Below the pieces are notes generated by a model. That model did no database searches. It had not been told where the DNA came from and worked only from the letters and a program-made list of their open reading frames with translations. Position numbers and translations under genes: made by a program. Below, one piece after another: positions 50,223 through 59,412 of a DNA stretch of 61,963 nt. Origin of the DNA: Oxalobacteraceae bacterium (GTDB lineage: Bacteria > Pseudomonadota > Gammaproteobacteria > Burkholderiales > Burkholderiaceae_D); assembly GCA_021298555.1 (NCBI GenBank), contig JAJTGE010000022.1:1-61963 (forward strand), written 5' to 3'. Numbering within the stretch: position 1 is the stretch's first letter; every line of letters starts with the position of its first letter.

Positions 50223-51455
50223 ATGGTGAAAAATCCGAATCATTACTGGACTGAGTTTTTGCAACCTACTCATGAGGCGGCAATGCATCGCGCTGCTGCG
50301 GTCAACCCTATACGCTATGCAAAAACTCGCAACTTCCTCGACGGGGGAGTCACTGGTTTGTCGCCTTATCTGACGCATGGACTAGTGACTCTGCCCGAGG
50401 TATTGCGCCTTGTACTGCAAAGAGAATCACTGGGCATCGATCACAAACTTGTGTATGAATTTGGCTGGCGCGAGTTTTACCGCCATGTATGGACGCATGC
50501 CGGAAATGGAATTTTCCGGTCGTTGCATGAGGGCCCGCTCGATGAGACCGTATATAAAAAAGAGCTGCCCCATGATGTGCGCCATGCAGATACGGGTATA
50601 CCTGTTATCGATGAAGCTATACGCACACTTTACGATACGGGTACGCTACATAATCACGCTCGCATGTGGTTGGCTAGTTATCTAGTCCACATACGCAAGG
50701 TGCACTGGCGGGTAGGCGCTGATTGGTTAGTGGCGCATCTTCTAGATGGTGATTTAGCGAGTAACCACTTGAGTTGGCAGTGGGTAGCGGGTACGGGTAG
50801 TCATAAGCCGTATTTGTTTAATGCAGAGAATGTCGCACGATACGCACCCGCGCAGTGGCACAGTCCTCAATCAGTGATTGATAAAAGTTATGATGAGCTA
50901 GATGACATTGCGCGCTCTGCCAAGTCATACGATGGCTTAGTAAAAAAATCTTCATACGATAAGGAGCAGGGCAGTGACGAGCCTGCCGTATCTTCAACAC
51001 CCCCGAGCGACCTGACGTGGTGTAAACCGGGCGCAGCTGATCTTGAACTCATAACAGGTCGCGATGTCTGGTTGGTTCACCCGTGGGCACTACGTCAGCC
51101 TCCAGCAGATCTCTCAGCAAATACGCTAGTGCTTGGTGTGTACCTGCAAGATCATCATGATGAGTGGCCATGGTCGGATACGCGTTGGCGCTGGGTTGAT
51201 GCTGCGATGTCAGCTGTTGCGCCGCATCGCTGGTTACTCTCCGTGGATGATCTTACTGTGGCACTTAAAAAAGCCACACGAGTACGTAGTATTGACGACC
51301 ACCATGTGCATGATTTGTTAGACAAGCTCGCAGAGCTAGAGCCTATGCCCAGCTTGTTTGCCCCAGTAGCGCGTCGTTGTTCCAGCTTTACAACCTGGTG
51401 GAAGCAGGCGACACGCGGTTTAACTCAAGCAGAAGAGCTATTGAAGAATATCTGA
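50223..51455 (+). CDS. Photolyase-like FAD-binding protein with permuted domain order
   Basis: A 410-residue protein. The FAD domain of photolyases/cryptochromes comes first: LSPYLTHGLVTLPEVL, YEFGWREFYRHVW, ADTGIPVIDEAIRTLYDTG, HNHARMWLASYLVH, and NHLSWQWVAGTGS all match the cofactor-binding helices. The normal N-terminal antenna domain is missing from the front. Instead the last 130 residues (DVWLVHPWALRQPPADLS, LVLGVYLQDHHDEWPWSDTRWRWV) look like such a domain, now at the C-terminus. Repair activity cannot be read from this. The next gene begins 35 bases after its stop. Confidence 0.78.
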   Translation: MVKNPNHYWTEFLQPTHEAAMHRAAAVNPIRYAKTRNFLDGGVTGLSPYLTHGLVTLPEVLRLVLQRESLGIDHKLVYEFGWREFYRHVWTHAGNGIFRSLHEGPLDETVYKKELPHDVRHADTGIPVIDEAIRTLYDTGTLHNHARMWLASYLVHIRKVHWRVGADWLVAHLLDGDLASNHLSWQWVAGTGSHKPYLFNAENVARYAPAQWHSPQSVIDKSYDELDDIARSAKSYDGLVKKSSYDKEQGSDEPAVSSTPPSDLTWCKPGAADLELITGRDVWLVHPWALRQPPADLSANTLVLGVYLQDHHDEWPWSDTRWRWVDAAMSAVAPHRWLLSVDDLTVALKKATRVRSIDDHHVHDLLDKLAELEPMPSLFAPVARRCSSFTTWWKQATRGLTQAEELLKNI

Positions 51456-51490
51456 AAAAAAACAGCCCTCGATTGAAGGAGAAGCTGAAT

Positions 51491-52129
51491 ATGAACTTAA
51501 TGCACGAAGCGAATCAAAAATCATCACACAGAGTGGTCTTGCTAAACAAGACGGGTAAGCAAGCTGGTGTGTGGCTGAACACGATATTTATTTTTCTAGT
51601 TGTGGTGTTCTGCTTAACGCTGCATACACAGGCCCACAGCTCAGTAGAAAAATCATCAGAGCCACCAGCGGGGTTAGAGGTATTAACCACGCCCCGCTTG
51701 GTGGGACAACATCTCTTTAAGTTTTTTGGCTTGGAGATTTACCACATTAGTTTGTGGTCATCACCTGAATGGAATCCAGAAAAGTGGAATCAACACTCCT
51801 TTGCATTATCCCTTGTTTATTCACGTAATCTGAGTGGCGAAGAGATTGTTAAACGATCCATCGTGGAAATCAAAAAACAAACCATACTAAGTGACGACAT
51901 TGCGCAGCAATGGACAAATCAATTGCGGGTACTAATACCCACGGTTAAGCCCGGAGATAGACTCACTGGCGTGTATCAACCTTCAGGTAGTTTGGTTTTC
52001 TGGCTGGATGGTAAAAAGTTAGGCGAAGTAAAGGATGCCGCCTTGTCTGAAGCATTCATGGGCATATGGTTGTCCACCAAAACCTCGGAACCTAAGATGC
52101 GAAAGAAATTACTTGGTAGTGTCTCTTGA
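51491..52129 (+). CDS. Chalcone-isomerase-like protein
   Basis: About 212 residues with an N-terminal membrane helix or signal (FIFLVVVFCLTLHTQA). The mature part fits the chalcone isomerase-like superfamily seen in bacteria: KFFGLEIYHISLWSSPEW, then FALSLVYSRNLSGEEIVKRSIVEIKKQ and GDRLTGVYQPSGSLVFWLDGKKLGEVKD. Catalytic role is unknown; relatives are often fatty-acid-binding or redundant stress proteins. It is in line with the photolyase-like gene; AAGGAGAAG fixes ATG 51491. Confidence 0.75.
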   Translation: MNLMHEANQKSSHRVVLLNKTGKQAGVWLNTIFIFLVVVFCLTLHTQAHSSVEKSSEPPAGLEVLTTPRLVGQHLFKFFGLEIYHISLWSSPEWNPEKWNQHSFALSLVYSRNLSGEEIVKRSIVEIKKQTILSDDIAQQWTNQLRVLIPTVKPGDRLTGVYQPSGSLVFWLDGKKLGEVKDAALSEAFMGIWLSTKTSEPKMRKKLLGSVS

Positions 52130-52176
52130 GTAGATTTTGCTATTTAAAAGATAGCTGATCTTTATTCAATCAGAGC

Positions 52177-52779
52177 TTATTTAGCAACCTCAATTAAGAT
52201 TTCATTACGCCTGCGCCAAGGGAGGGTAAACGGATCGTTGTATCGTGCTACCTGAGGAGTGCCAACCATCGTTAATTGACGCGACTGCGCCCACTGAGTT
52301 AACCGATCCGTATTTTCTTTGATAGCAGCTGCCGTAGCCCATCCACTAAATCGTATGGACACCATCTCATGATCATTCACACGGCGCAGCCCCACTTGTG
52401 AATTGACGGGTTTAGGTAGTGTGTCTAATTTTTCCTGGCTAGGCATGACAAAATGTAGTCGCCAGCCACTAGCAGTCGGGGTCACGGTAACAGGGGCAGT
52501 CATGGCAATTTTTCGGCTGCTACCGGGCTCGCTGACATTCTCACCAAAAATATAGGCGGCGACTCGTCGAAAGCCAGTTCGGCTTGCAGAATCAAAATCC
52601 CCAGGCAGCTCCGTTTCTGCCACCACAAAGCTGGGGTAAAAGCGATGCTCAAACGGCGGCTCAGCAAGTAAAACGCGATAAGGAGCTTCTTCTACAGCCA
52701 TGGCAGCCTTCGTGATAAAAAAAGTTAAATAAATTATTATTAGCGTTAACCATACGACCGGTATACGACGCGGGTTCAT
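52177..52779 (-). CDS. SOUL-family haem-binding protein
   Basis: A 200-residue SOUL/HBP protein with an N-terminal hydrophobic anchor (PVVWLTLIIIYLTFFITKAA). The core YRVLLAEPPFEHRFYPSFVVAETELPG and IAMTAPVTVTP, then LRRVNDHEMVSIRFSGWA are typical. These proteins bind haem or related porphyrins. In this context it may act in oxidative or light stress. It converges on the chalcone-isomerase-like gene, and its upstream region is shared with the divergent lipoprotein gene. Confidence 0.85.
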   Translation of the reverse strand: MNPRRIPVVWLTLIIIYLTFFITKAAMAVEEAPYRVLLAEPPFEHRFYPSFVVAETELPGDFDSASRTGFRRVAAYIFGENVSEPGSSRKIAMTAPVTVTPTASGWRLHFVMPSQEKLDTLPKPVNSQVGLRRVNDHEMVSIRFSGWATAAAIKENTDRLTQWAQSRQLTMVGTPQVARYNDPFTLPWRRRNEILIEVAK

Positions 52780-52832
52780 GATTCCACCCTTCTTTGAGAG
52801 CAACTGTAGCTATGTATAAATCAAACCAAGTA

Positions 52833-53257
52833 ATGATTATGAGCTATACGAAGAGTAGCATCGCCTCGGTGCTGATTATTGCTTTGCTTTTCCTGCTCAC
52901 TGCTTGCGCAGGCTACGCTCCTACCAACACTATGATAGGCAGCGGTAGAGATAACATTATTCAGGTACTGGGCAAGCCAACCACTGAACTGCAAACGGCC
53001 GATGGGAAGTTGCTGATTTATTCTAAGGGCCCATTTGGCAAAGAAACCTTTTTTGTCTATCTCGCGACCAGGTGATAGAAACTATAGGTGAATCGAAAGA
53101 CCGCTTTGGGCTAGCGCGCAACAGAGGCTATGTATGGAATTATCGTTACTTGAACCCGTTTTGTTTTTGGTTTCAAATCGAATTTACTGCTGAAAATACC
53201 GTTCGTTCTTCGGGTTATTCAAAGCCACCAGAATGCCGAGTACGGGTTCTTCGGTAG
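52833..53257 (+). pseudogene. Lipoprotein gene with internal deletion and frameshift
   Basis: First part: lipoprotein signal ending LLFLLTACAGY with lipobox LTAC, then NIIQVLGKPTTELQTADGKLLIYSKGPFGKETFFVYL. It stops at 53075. Second part, in another frame, carries VIETIGESKDRFGLARNRGYVWNYRYLNPFC and GYSKPPECRV to 53257. In Burkholderiales lipoproteins known to me these pieces belong to one protein, with about 30 residues of a linker between them. So here a deletion near 53060-53070 plus a frame change broke the gene, unless it is a sequencing artefact. Confidence 0.65.
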
Positions 53258-53294
53258 ATAAGTGCGCAGGTTTTTTCTGCATAATTTTTTTTGA

Positions 53295-53978
53295 TTACTT
53301 GCTGACTGATTCCAGTTCGCGAGTGGCGTAAGTCATCCGGTCTTTAATTAAGAATAATAAACGGTACAAGCCAACGCTGACTACCATACCCCAGACCATG
53401 CCAGTAAACATACCACCCAACATTTTATCAACCGACATTCCATTCATTGATTTAATCGTTTGAACAAAAATTGTCGCTCCGAATGTCATGCCTATGAGCA
53501 TCCAGCTTGAGCAAAGAAAATTTTGCGAGAGCATAGAGCAAAGTCGTCTGCATTCTGGACGTAGTAATCGTAATGTGGGTATGGCAGTTATCCCCCCAAC
53601 TATCATCATCGTATGCATGGCAGGGAAGAGGCTGATGTGAAAGCGCATGGATTCCGTGATGTTTAAAGGGGCGCTTGAAATACAAAGGCTTTCAAGCACG
53701 GTGATGGGCGTGCGCGCTATATCCCAGTACAAACCTATCAACATTCCCCCAATTCCCAATGACAGCATGACATTAGGCGGTGAGAGACCAATTCGTTGAG
53801 GTCTAAGCCATGCTAGGGCAATGCAGCCGGACACCATACCGGCTAGGGTCGTGAGCAACAGATGAAAGTCGCCGTTACCTGCTCCCCGCACCTGCAGTAA
53901 AGCCAAAGCTACGCAGATAAGGAGTACTAGGGTTGCCAAATTATTAGCAGTGTTTTTTATTGCAATCATATAAGGCAT
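53295..53978 (-). CDS. Hypothetical polytopic membrane protein
   Basis: A 227-residue protein with about six hydrophobic helices (for example NNLATLVLLICVALALLQV and VWGMVVSVGLYRLLFLI). There are histidine/methionine-rich parts in ESMRFHISLFPAMHTMMIVGG that could bind metal, but this is speculative. It lies 173 bases before the divergent coxM gene and converges with the broken lipoprotein gene. No family recognised. Confidence 0.55.
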   Translation of the reverse strand: MPYMIAIKNTANNLATLVLLICVALALLQVRGAGNGDFHLLLTTLAGMVSGCIALAWLRPQRIGLSPPNVMLSLGIGGMLIGLYWDIARTPITVLESLCISSAPLNITESMRFHISLFPAMHTMMIVGGITAIPTLRLLRPECRRLCSMLSQNFLCSSWMLIGMTFGATIFVQTIKSMNGMSVDKMLGGMFTGMVWGMVVSVGLYRLLFLIKDRMTYATRELESVSK

Positions 53979-54151
53979 ACGTATACCATTTATTTGGTGA
54001 TAGTATGACTGCGTAGTTTAAAAAATGTCCAGTAAGTTGCGCTAATGGTAATGATGTAGTTTTATACCAGCCTGTAGTTTTTAACTTCGTATTCAAGTTG
54101 CTCTGTTCGAGCTGGTTTAGATGGCAGAAAAAATAAACAAGGAGACAATAA

Positions 54152-55015
54152 ATGATTCCACCCTCATTTGATTACCACTGCCCGAAAACGGTATCTGAAG
54201 CAGTCGCACTTCTTACCAAGTTTGGTGACGAGGCGAAAATTTTAGCGGGTGGGCACAGCCTGCTGCCCATGATGAAATTGCGGTTTGCCGAGCCTGCAAA
54301 CCTGATTGATATTAATAAAATCCCCGAATTAAGGGGTATTAAAGAGGTTGGTGGCATCATTTCGATAGGAGCAATGACCACTGAAAACCAGCTTATATTT
54401 TCAGATGTATTGCTTAAGAAGCTGCCGTTATTGCCAGAGGCAGCCAAATTAATCGCTGATCCCCAGGTACGTAACCGAGGCACCATAGGGGGCGATATTG
54501 CTCACGGCGACCCTGCCAATGATCATCCCGCCATAGCCATGGCGCTCGATGCGACGTTTGTACTTCAGGGTCCGAATGGCCAGCGCAAGGTCAAGGCAGT
54601 TGATTTTTTTCATGGCACCTACATGACGGAGATGGCCGAGAACGAAATGTTGGTATCGATAGAAGTCGCGCCTTTTGCACCCAAAACAGGCTACGCGTAT
54701 CACAAACTAAAACGCAAAACAGGTGACTGGGCCACTGCCGCTGCAGCAGTTGTTATTCAAATGTCCGGTGGAAAAGTAACCCATGCAGCTATCGGCCTGA
54801 CTAACGTTGCCCCTACGGCCTTGCGAGCGACTGCGGCAGAGCAGCTCTTGATAGGCCAGGAGATTGCGCCTGCATTGCTAGATCAAGTAGCTCAAAGTGT
54901 TCGCTCTATCTGTGATCCAGCAGAAGATTTACGTGGCGATGCTGAATACAAAACTGCTATGGCTGGTGAGATGACGCGTCGCGCTATCACCGCAGCTATA
55001 GCTCACTGCAAATAA
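54152..55015 (+). CDS. coxM: Aerobic CO dehydrogenase medium (FAD) subunit
   Basis: A 287-residue flavoprotein subunit of the molybdenum hydroxylase family. FAD-binding signatures: [19 protein letters not shown] and [21 protein letters not shown]. It passes electrons from the 2Fe-2S subunit to the acceptor. It is first of the operon coxMSLGDE, with AAGGAG before ATG. Order M-S-L is typical of form I CO dehydrogenases. A 173-base region upstream holds the promoter. Confidence 0.93.
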   Translation: MIPPSFDYHCPKTVSEAVALLTKFGDEAKILAGGHSLLPMMKLRFAEPANLIDINKIPELRGIKEVGGIISIGAMTTENQLIFSDVLLKKLPLLPEAAKLIADPQVRNRGTIGGDIAHGDPANDHPAIAMALDATFVLQGPNGQRKVKAVDFFHGTYMTEMAENEMLVSIEVAPFAPKTGYAYHKLKRKTGDWATAAAAVVIQMSGGKVTHAAIGLTNVAPTALRATAAEQLLIGQEIAPALLDQVAQSVRSICDPAEDLRGDAEYKTAMAGEMTRRAITAAIAHCK

Positions 55016-55034
55016 AAAAGTCGGAGAAATTATT

Positions 55035-55532
55035 ATGAGTAAAAAAATTGTTTCTATGAACATCAACGGCAAAAAAGTCGAAGAGGCTGTTGAGCCACGT
55101 ACTCTGCTAGTTCACTTTCTGCGCGAAAAATTAAATTTGACAGGTGCGCACATTGGTTGCGAAACCAGTCACTGTGGTGCATGTACGGTTGATATAGACG
55201 GCGAGTCGGTTAAGTCCTGTACATGTTTCGCGGTGCAGTGCGAGGGCAGTGACATCATTACCGTAGAAGGTCTGGCACAAGGTGGTGTACTGCACGCAGT
55301 GCAAGAAGGTTTTTATAAAGAGCACGGGCTGCAGTGCGGATTTTGTACGCCTGGCATGCTCACACGCGCGTATCGCTTTTTACAAGACAATCCCAATCCT
55401 AGCGAGGAAGAAATTCGTGTTGGTATGTCTGGAAATCTCTGCCGCTGCACGGGCTATCAGAACATTGTTAAATCAGTTCAGTATGCAGCTAACAAGTTGC
55501 GTGAAGATGCAAACAAGCCAGTGACTGCTTAA
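55035..55532 (+). CDS. coxS: Aerobic CO dehydrogenase small (2Fe-2S) subunit
   Basis: A 165-residue subunit with two [2Fe-2S] clusters. The plant-ferredoxin type motif is [15 protein letters not shown] with the fourth Cys in [10 protein letters not shown]; the second is CGFCTPGML and [12 protein letters not shown]. It carries electrons from the Mo site in CoxL to the FAD of CoxM. The stop at 55530 is followed by a CCGGAGA that would be the coxL ribosome binding site. Confidence 0.95.
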   Translation: MSKKIVSMNINGKKVEEAVEPRTLLVHFLREKLNLTGAHIGCETSHCGACTVDIDGESVKSCTCFAVQCEGSDIITVEGLAQGGVLHAVQEGFYKEHGLQCGFCTPGMLTRAYRFLQDNPNPSEEEIRVGMSGNLCRCTGYQNIVKSVQYAANKLREDANKPVTA

Positions 55533-55540
55533 CGCTCTAA

Positions 55541-57869
55541 CCTACACCGGAGACTGCACGTTTTATTCAAGGTAAGGGAAATTATGTTGACGATATCAAG
55601 CTACCAGGTATGGTTCACATGGATATCGTGCGTTCCCCACTTGCGCATGCCCGAATTAAAAAAATAAACAAAGAAAAAGCGCTGGCTATACCGGGTGTGA
55701 TTGCCGTGCTCACAGCCGATGATTTGAAGCCGCTTAAATTGCATTGGATGCCTACACTTGCTGGCGATGTAGCCGCTGTACTAGCCGATGAGAAAGTTCA
55801 TTTTCAAATGCAGGAAGTGGCAGTTGTGATCGCAGAAGATCGCTACATTGCTGCTGATGCTGTCGAAGCAGTTGAAGTCGAATACGAAGAATTACCCGTA
55901 GTGATCGATCCTTTCAAGGCCCTTGAAAAAGACGCTCCTGTACTAAGGGAAGACCTTGCGGGGAAAACCGAGGGTGCGCATGGTAAGCGCTACCACCACA
56001 ATCATATTTTTACCTGGGACGCAGGTGATAAAGAAGCGACCGATGCGGCATTCAAAAATGCTCCGGTAACTGTGACAGAAAAACTGCTGTATCCGCGTGT
56101 ACATCCATGTCCACTCGAAACCTGCGGTGCTGTTGCGTCGTTTGATCCAGTTCGCGGTGAACTGACTACCTATCTCACCAGTCAGGCTCCTCACATAGTG
56201 CGTACCGTTGTTTCTATGTTGTCGGGAATTCCCGAATCAAAAGTGCGTATTGTTTCGCCTGATATTGGCGGTGGATTTGGTAACAAGGTCGGCATTTATC
56301 CGGGCTATGTCTGCGCTATTGTTTCTTCTATCGTTTTGGGTCGTCCTGTTAAATGGGTAGAAGATCGTATCGAAAATTTATCATCAACTGCTTTTGCACG
56401 TGACTATCACATGACGGGCGAGCTGGCAGCCACCACAGATGGAAAAATTCTTGGTCTGCGGGCTCATGTTATTGCTGACCATGGTGCGTTTGATGCATGT
56501 GCGGATCCAACGAAATTTCCCGCAGGCTTATTTCATATTTGCTCGGGTTCGTATGACATACCAGCCGCACACTGCACAGTTGAAGGTGTTTACACTAACA
56601 AGGCACCGGGAGGCGTTGCGTATCGCTGCTCTTTCCGTGTGACTGAAGCGGTGTATTTGATCGAGCGTATGGTAGATGTTCTGGCGCAAAAGCTAAATAT
56701 GGACAAAGCTGAAATTCGCAAGAAAAACTTCATCCGTAAAGAACAATTTCCATATACGTCCGCCTTTGGTTTCGAATACGATTCGGGCGACTACGACACG
56801 GCACTCGATAAAGTACTCAACGTGGTGGATTACAAAGCCTTGCGTGCTGAACAGGCATTAAAACGTGCAGACCCGAACTGTCCAACCTTAATGGGTATAG
56901 GACTAGTCACATTTACCGAAGTCGTAGGAGCAGGCCCTTCCAAAATGTGCGATATCCTCGGTGTGGGTATGTTCGATTCATGTGAAATTCGCGTTCATCC
57001 TACGGGTAGCGCTATTGCTCGCATGGGTACCATCACTCAGGGTCAGGGACATCAAACTACCTACGCTCAAATCATCGCCACGGAATTAGGCATACCCTCA
57101 GAAGTCATTCAGGTAGAAGAGGGCGATACCAATACGGCGCCTTATGGATTGGGTACCTATGGCTCCCGTTCCACACCGGTGGCTGGTGCAGCGATTGCTT
57201 TAGCTGCGAGAAAAATTCATGCTAAAGCGAGAAAGCTAGCAGCTCACTTGCTGGAAGTTGGTGAGAACGATCTCGAATGGGAAATCGATCGCTTTAAAGT
57301 CAAAGGCGATGCTGAAAAATTCAAAACCATGACAGAAATTGCCTGGGCTGCTTACAACGGAACCAGGGCTAGAAGCTGTTCATTATTACGATCCGCCTAA
57401 CTTCACCTTCCCGTTTGGTATTTACCTGTGTGTTGTTGATATCGACAAGGGAACCGGAGAAACAAAGATACGCCGCTTTTATGCATTGGATGATTGCGGC
57501 ACGCGTATCAACCCGATGATTATCGAAGGCCAGATACATGGCGGCTTAACAGAAGGCTTCGCCGTAGCCATGGGCCAGCTGTTATCGTTTGATGCGCAGG
57601 GAAATATTCAGGGTAATACACTGATGGATTATTTCTTACCTACCGCAGTAGAAACGCCTCATTGGGAGACAGATTTTACGGTCACGCCATCACCTCACCA
57701 TCCGATTGGCGCCAAGGGTGTCGCCGAGTCGCCTCATGTGGGAAGTATTCCTACCTTTACCGCCGCAATGGTCGATGCATTTGCACACCTGGGTGTGACG
57801 CATTTAGAAATGCCGCATACCGCTTACAGGATTTGGAAAGAGCTGAAAGCCCACGGTTTGACTCACTAA
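55541..57869 (+). pseudogene. coxL: Form I CO dehydrogenase large subunit, truncated and frameshifted
   Basis: Mo-CO-dehydrogenase catalytic subunit. The form I active-site loop AYRCSFR is present at about 56618-56638, with the conserved Glu in GAKGVAESP near the end. Two defects: (1) the first 20-odd residues and start codon are missing; the frame opens at 55541 with ETARFIQGKGNYVDDIKLPG right after a ribosome binding site, and the first ATG is only at 55610. (2) At about 57360 the frame changes: AWAAYN then, one base on, EPGLEAVHYYDPP. Several residues usually found between are lost. Coding length is near 777 codons versus about 800-810 normally. As read, no active CoxL is made. Confidence 0.8.
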
Positions 57870-57881
57870 TGGAATTGACGG

Positions 57882-58490
57882 ATGCAAGTACTACTTGATA
57901 AAAGTTATCCAATTAAGGCTCCCCTCGACGCGTGTTGGGGGGTTCTTTCTGATGTTGTTGAGTTGGCGACCTGCATGCCAGGGGCTGCTATTACAGACAA
58001 GCTTGACGACAATAATTACAAAGGAAGCGTAAAAGTAAAGGTTGGGCCAGCGACTGCTGCATTTGCGGGCGACATAGAACTAATATCGGTTGATTTAGCA
58101 ACTCGCACGTTGGTCATGATGGGCAAGGGCTCAGACAAAGGCGGTTCGTCTGCGTCGATGCACCTGACGGCCTCGCTGGTGGCTGGGCCAGATGGTTCGA
58201 CAAATTTACTGGGTAAAGCCGATGTGATTGTGAACGGAAAATTTGCGCAGTTTGGGGGCCGCATGATGACCTCAGTTTCAGACATGATTCTGTCTCAATT
58301 TGCAGGTAATTTCGAGATCAAGGCAATGGCTGCAGCGCCAGCAAATTCATCTTTGCCAGTAGCAGATACCGAGACTGACCATGCGCATGCAGCACTATCG
58401 GCACAAGCAGTCACCGAGCTCAATGGCTTAGCTATTGCTTGGATGCTTATCAAAGATTTTTTTGGTCGTTTGTTTGGAAGAAAGCCGTAA
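57882..58490 (+). CDS. coxG: CoxG membrane-recruitment factor
   Basis: A 202-residue SRPBCC-fold protein (KSYPIKAPLDACWGVLSDVVELATCMPGAAI at the N-terminus, GKADVIVNGKFAQFGGRMM later). In CO oxidisers CoxG binds quinone and helps CO dehydrogenase dock on the membrane. A hydrophobic C-terminus (LNGLAIAWMLIKDFFGRLFG) is likely the membrane anchor. It begins 13 bases after coxL. Confidence 0.88.
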   Translation: MQVLLDKSYPIKAPLDACWGVLSDVVELATCMPGAAITDKLDDNNYKGSVKVKVGPATAAFAGDIELISVDLATRTLVMMGKGSDKGGSSASMHLTASLVAGPDGSTNLLGKADVIVNGKFAQFGGRMMTSVSDMILSQFAGNFEIKAMAAAPANSSLPVADTETDHAHAALSAQAVTELNGLAIAWMLIKDFFGRLFGRKP

Positions 58491-58496
58491 TACATC

Positions 58497-59408
58497 ATGA
58501 CGCCTAAGGAAGTGTCAGGTTTATTGGCCACGGCTGGCTATGTGCCAGATGATGGCCTGGCAACGTTGGTTTGGATGGCATTCGCACTTGAGCGCCCAGT
58601 GCTGCTCGAAGGTGAAGCCGGTGTAGGAAAAACGGCGATTGCCTATGCGTTGTCGCGTGCGTTTGATCGGCCTTTGTTTCGATTGCAATGCCACGAAAGC
58701 CTGGATTTAAATCAAGCGGTTTATGAGTGGAACTATAGCAAACAATTACTTGAGATTCGTTTGCGCGAGGCAGAGAAAGGTATCAATCCAAGCTTGCGAG
58801 AAGATCTTTTTTCGGAAGCTTTTTTACTCAAGCGTCCTCTGATGCAGGCGATTACGTCTGAAAAACCCGCCGTATTACTCATCGATGAAATTGACAGAGC
58901 TGATGAATCGTTCGAAGCCTATTTGCTGGAAGTATTAGGCGAATACCAAATATCTGTACCTGAGTTTGGTACCGTAAAGGCCGTAACTCAGCCTATTGTT
59001 GTGCTAACCAGTAATGGCACACGCGATCTATCCGATGCATTACGCAGGCGCTGTCTTTATCACTACGTAGATTACCCCAGCCTGCCGCGCGAAATAGAAA
59101 TAGTCAAAAAAATGGTACCAAATGCCAATCATGAGCTGATACAGCAAGCCGTTGGCTTTGTTCAAAAATTAAGAAAACAAGATTTAGAAAAAGTACCAGG
59201 AATAGCAGAGACCCTTGATTGGGTTCGAGCCCTGTGCGCGATGGGTCAAGATGTCGTACCAGATGATCCAGAGACGATACGTGCTTGTCTGTCTTCGCTT
59301 TTAAAGACGCGATCAGATCACTGGCAGATGAGTTCTGAAATCATAGAAAAGCTACAGTCGGAAGGCAGGGTAGGCATCGACGTTGGTGTGGCCGGAGAGC
59401 TACGATAG
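58497..59408 (+). CDS. coxD: CoxD MoxR-family AAA+ ATPase
   Basis: A 303-residue ATPase. Walker A is EGEAGVGKTAI, Walker B VLLIDEIDRADE, and the arginine-finger region is ALRRRCLYHYVDYP. In Oligotropha CoxD is required to build the Cu-S-Mo active site. It begins 7 bases after coxG. The last 25 bases run up to coxE. Confidence 0.9.
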   Translation: MTPKEVSGLLATAGYVPDDGLATLVWMAFALERPVLLEGEAGVGKTAIAYALSRAFDRPLFRLQCHESLDLNQAVYEWNYSKQLLEIRLREAEKGINPSLREDLFSEAFLLKRPLMQAITSEKPAVLLIDEIDRADESFEAYLLEVLGEYQISVPEFGTVKAVTQPIVVLTSNGTRDLSDALRRRCLYHYVDYPSLPREIEIVKKMVPNANHELIQQAVGFVQKLRKQDLEKVPGIAETLDWVRALCAMGQDVVPDDPETIRACLSSLLKTRSDHWQMSSEIIEKLQSEGRVGIDVGVAGELR

Positions 59409-59412
59409 TGTG

